Source of the DNA: Acanthochromis polyacanthus
Taxonomy: Eukaryota > Chordata > Actinopteri > Pomacentridae
NCBI RefSeq assembly: GCF_021347895.1
Contig: NC_067126.1
Span: forward strand, 32,810,482-32,874,481
Direction of reading: 5' to 3'
DNA length: 64,000 bases
Both the position numbers and the translations under genes were made by a program. Shown here piece by piece: positions 63,702 to 64,000 of this stretch. The number at the start of each line of letters is the position of its first letter. Positions within the stretch are counted from its first letter, which is position 1. Below the pieces are notes generated by a model. That model was not told the DNA's origin. It searched no databases and saw only the letters and a list, made by a program, of their open reading frames with translations.

Positions 63702-63712
63702 TGCGCATGCGC
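63702..63712. promoter_or_regulatory. Palindromic NRF1-type site
   Basis: TGCGCATGCGC is the full NRF1 consensus palindrome, which is found mostly in CpG-containing promoters. It supports a promoter close to the end of the window. Confidence 0.45.
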
Positions 63713-63889
63713 CAGTGGCACTTTCACTACCTGCCACACAAGCCTGTATTTCACATGGGGCAAGCGGGAGTTATCATCCACTTGCGTAAATGCTGCTGCT
63801 GAGTGCTGGTTGACAGTCTCAGGCGACAAGAGGGAAACAAGGCAGAGTTTCTTTTCTTCCCCCGTCCTCTTTACTGAAGGCTATCATTG

Positions 63890-63931
63890 ATGGATGCCAC
63901 CATGGAGCAGAACGCGTTTGAGCGCTCGTAA
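63890..63931 (+). other. Micro-ORF in perfect Kozak context
   Basis: ATG at 63902 sits in GCCACCATGG, the optimal vertebrate initiation context, and gives MEQNAFERS then TAA; an in-frame ATG at 63890 would add MDAT. It may be an upstream ORF in a 5' leader, or the first coding exon of a gene with splice donor at GTAAGG (63927). The next gene is outside the window, so I cannot tell. Confidence 0.3.
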
Positions 63932-64000
63932 GGACGCTGCTACTGGTACTTTTCAGAAGAAAGCCTCAACAGCGGGGGGATGAAGAATTGAAGTCTTAAG

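Noticed and set aside
63336..63890. 184-codon open frame on the plus strand near the end of the window
   Set aside because: The translation has no family features and overlaps promoter-like DNA with the NRF1 palindrome; the frame looks fortuitous.

Overview
The window is vertebrate genomic DNA, most likely from a percomorph teleost. It has short multi-exon coding segments with GT-AG introns, long (AC)n microsatellites, and decayed Tc1, hAT, LINE and MITE repeats of kinds I know from fish genomes. There is no bacterial gene organisation.

Positions 1-40375 carry one gene on the + strand: the ortholog of ABCC4 (MRP4, multidrug resistance-associated protein 4), an ABC-C exporter of cyclic nucleotides, prostaglandins, bile acids and drugs. 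I can place 29 coding exons (2725-39391). They correspond one to one with human exons 3-31, and that numbering is used throughout. The first two exons (about 61 residues) lie upstream of the window. The exons encode TMD1 (exons 3-8), NBD1 (10-15), linker, TMD2 (16-24) and NBD2 (25-30). The protein ends in the PDZ-type tail ETSL. All nucleotide-binding motifs are present. One base appears to be missing in exon 14, which puts TAA at 9015-9017 in frame although every later exon stays open and correctly spliced. Either the sequence has an indel error or this is a recent null allele.

The introns are where most unusual structure lies. Intron 12 is almost entirely a nested stack of transposons: a roughly 0.7 kb element with about 30-bp terminal inverted repeats, split by two head-to-head copies of another element and by a 560-bp hAT-type element with a perfect 8-bp target duplication. 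Intron 14 carries a second copy of the outer element in the opposite orientation. Exons 13-14 therefore sit between two long complementary arms. Other introns hold a Tc1 transposase fossil (intron 2), a LINE reverse-transcriptase fossil (15), a TTAA-flanked MITE (22) and a LINE 3' tail (25). Introns 19, 20 and 27 contain complex, motif-rich blocks that look like conserved non-coding elements.

Positions about 40.4-64.0 kb contain no gene I can support. In vertebrates the gene downstream of ABCC4 on the same strand is SOX21, a developmental regulator with many conserved enhancers. I infer that this stretch is the SOX21 upstream regulatory desert, but SOX21 coding sequence is not in the window. 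The last 700 bases hold a TATA-like box, a palindromic NRF1-type site and a tiny ORF in a perfect Kozak context, consistent with approach to a transcription start.
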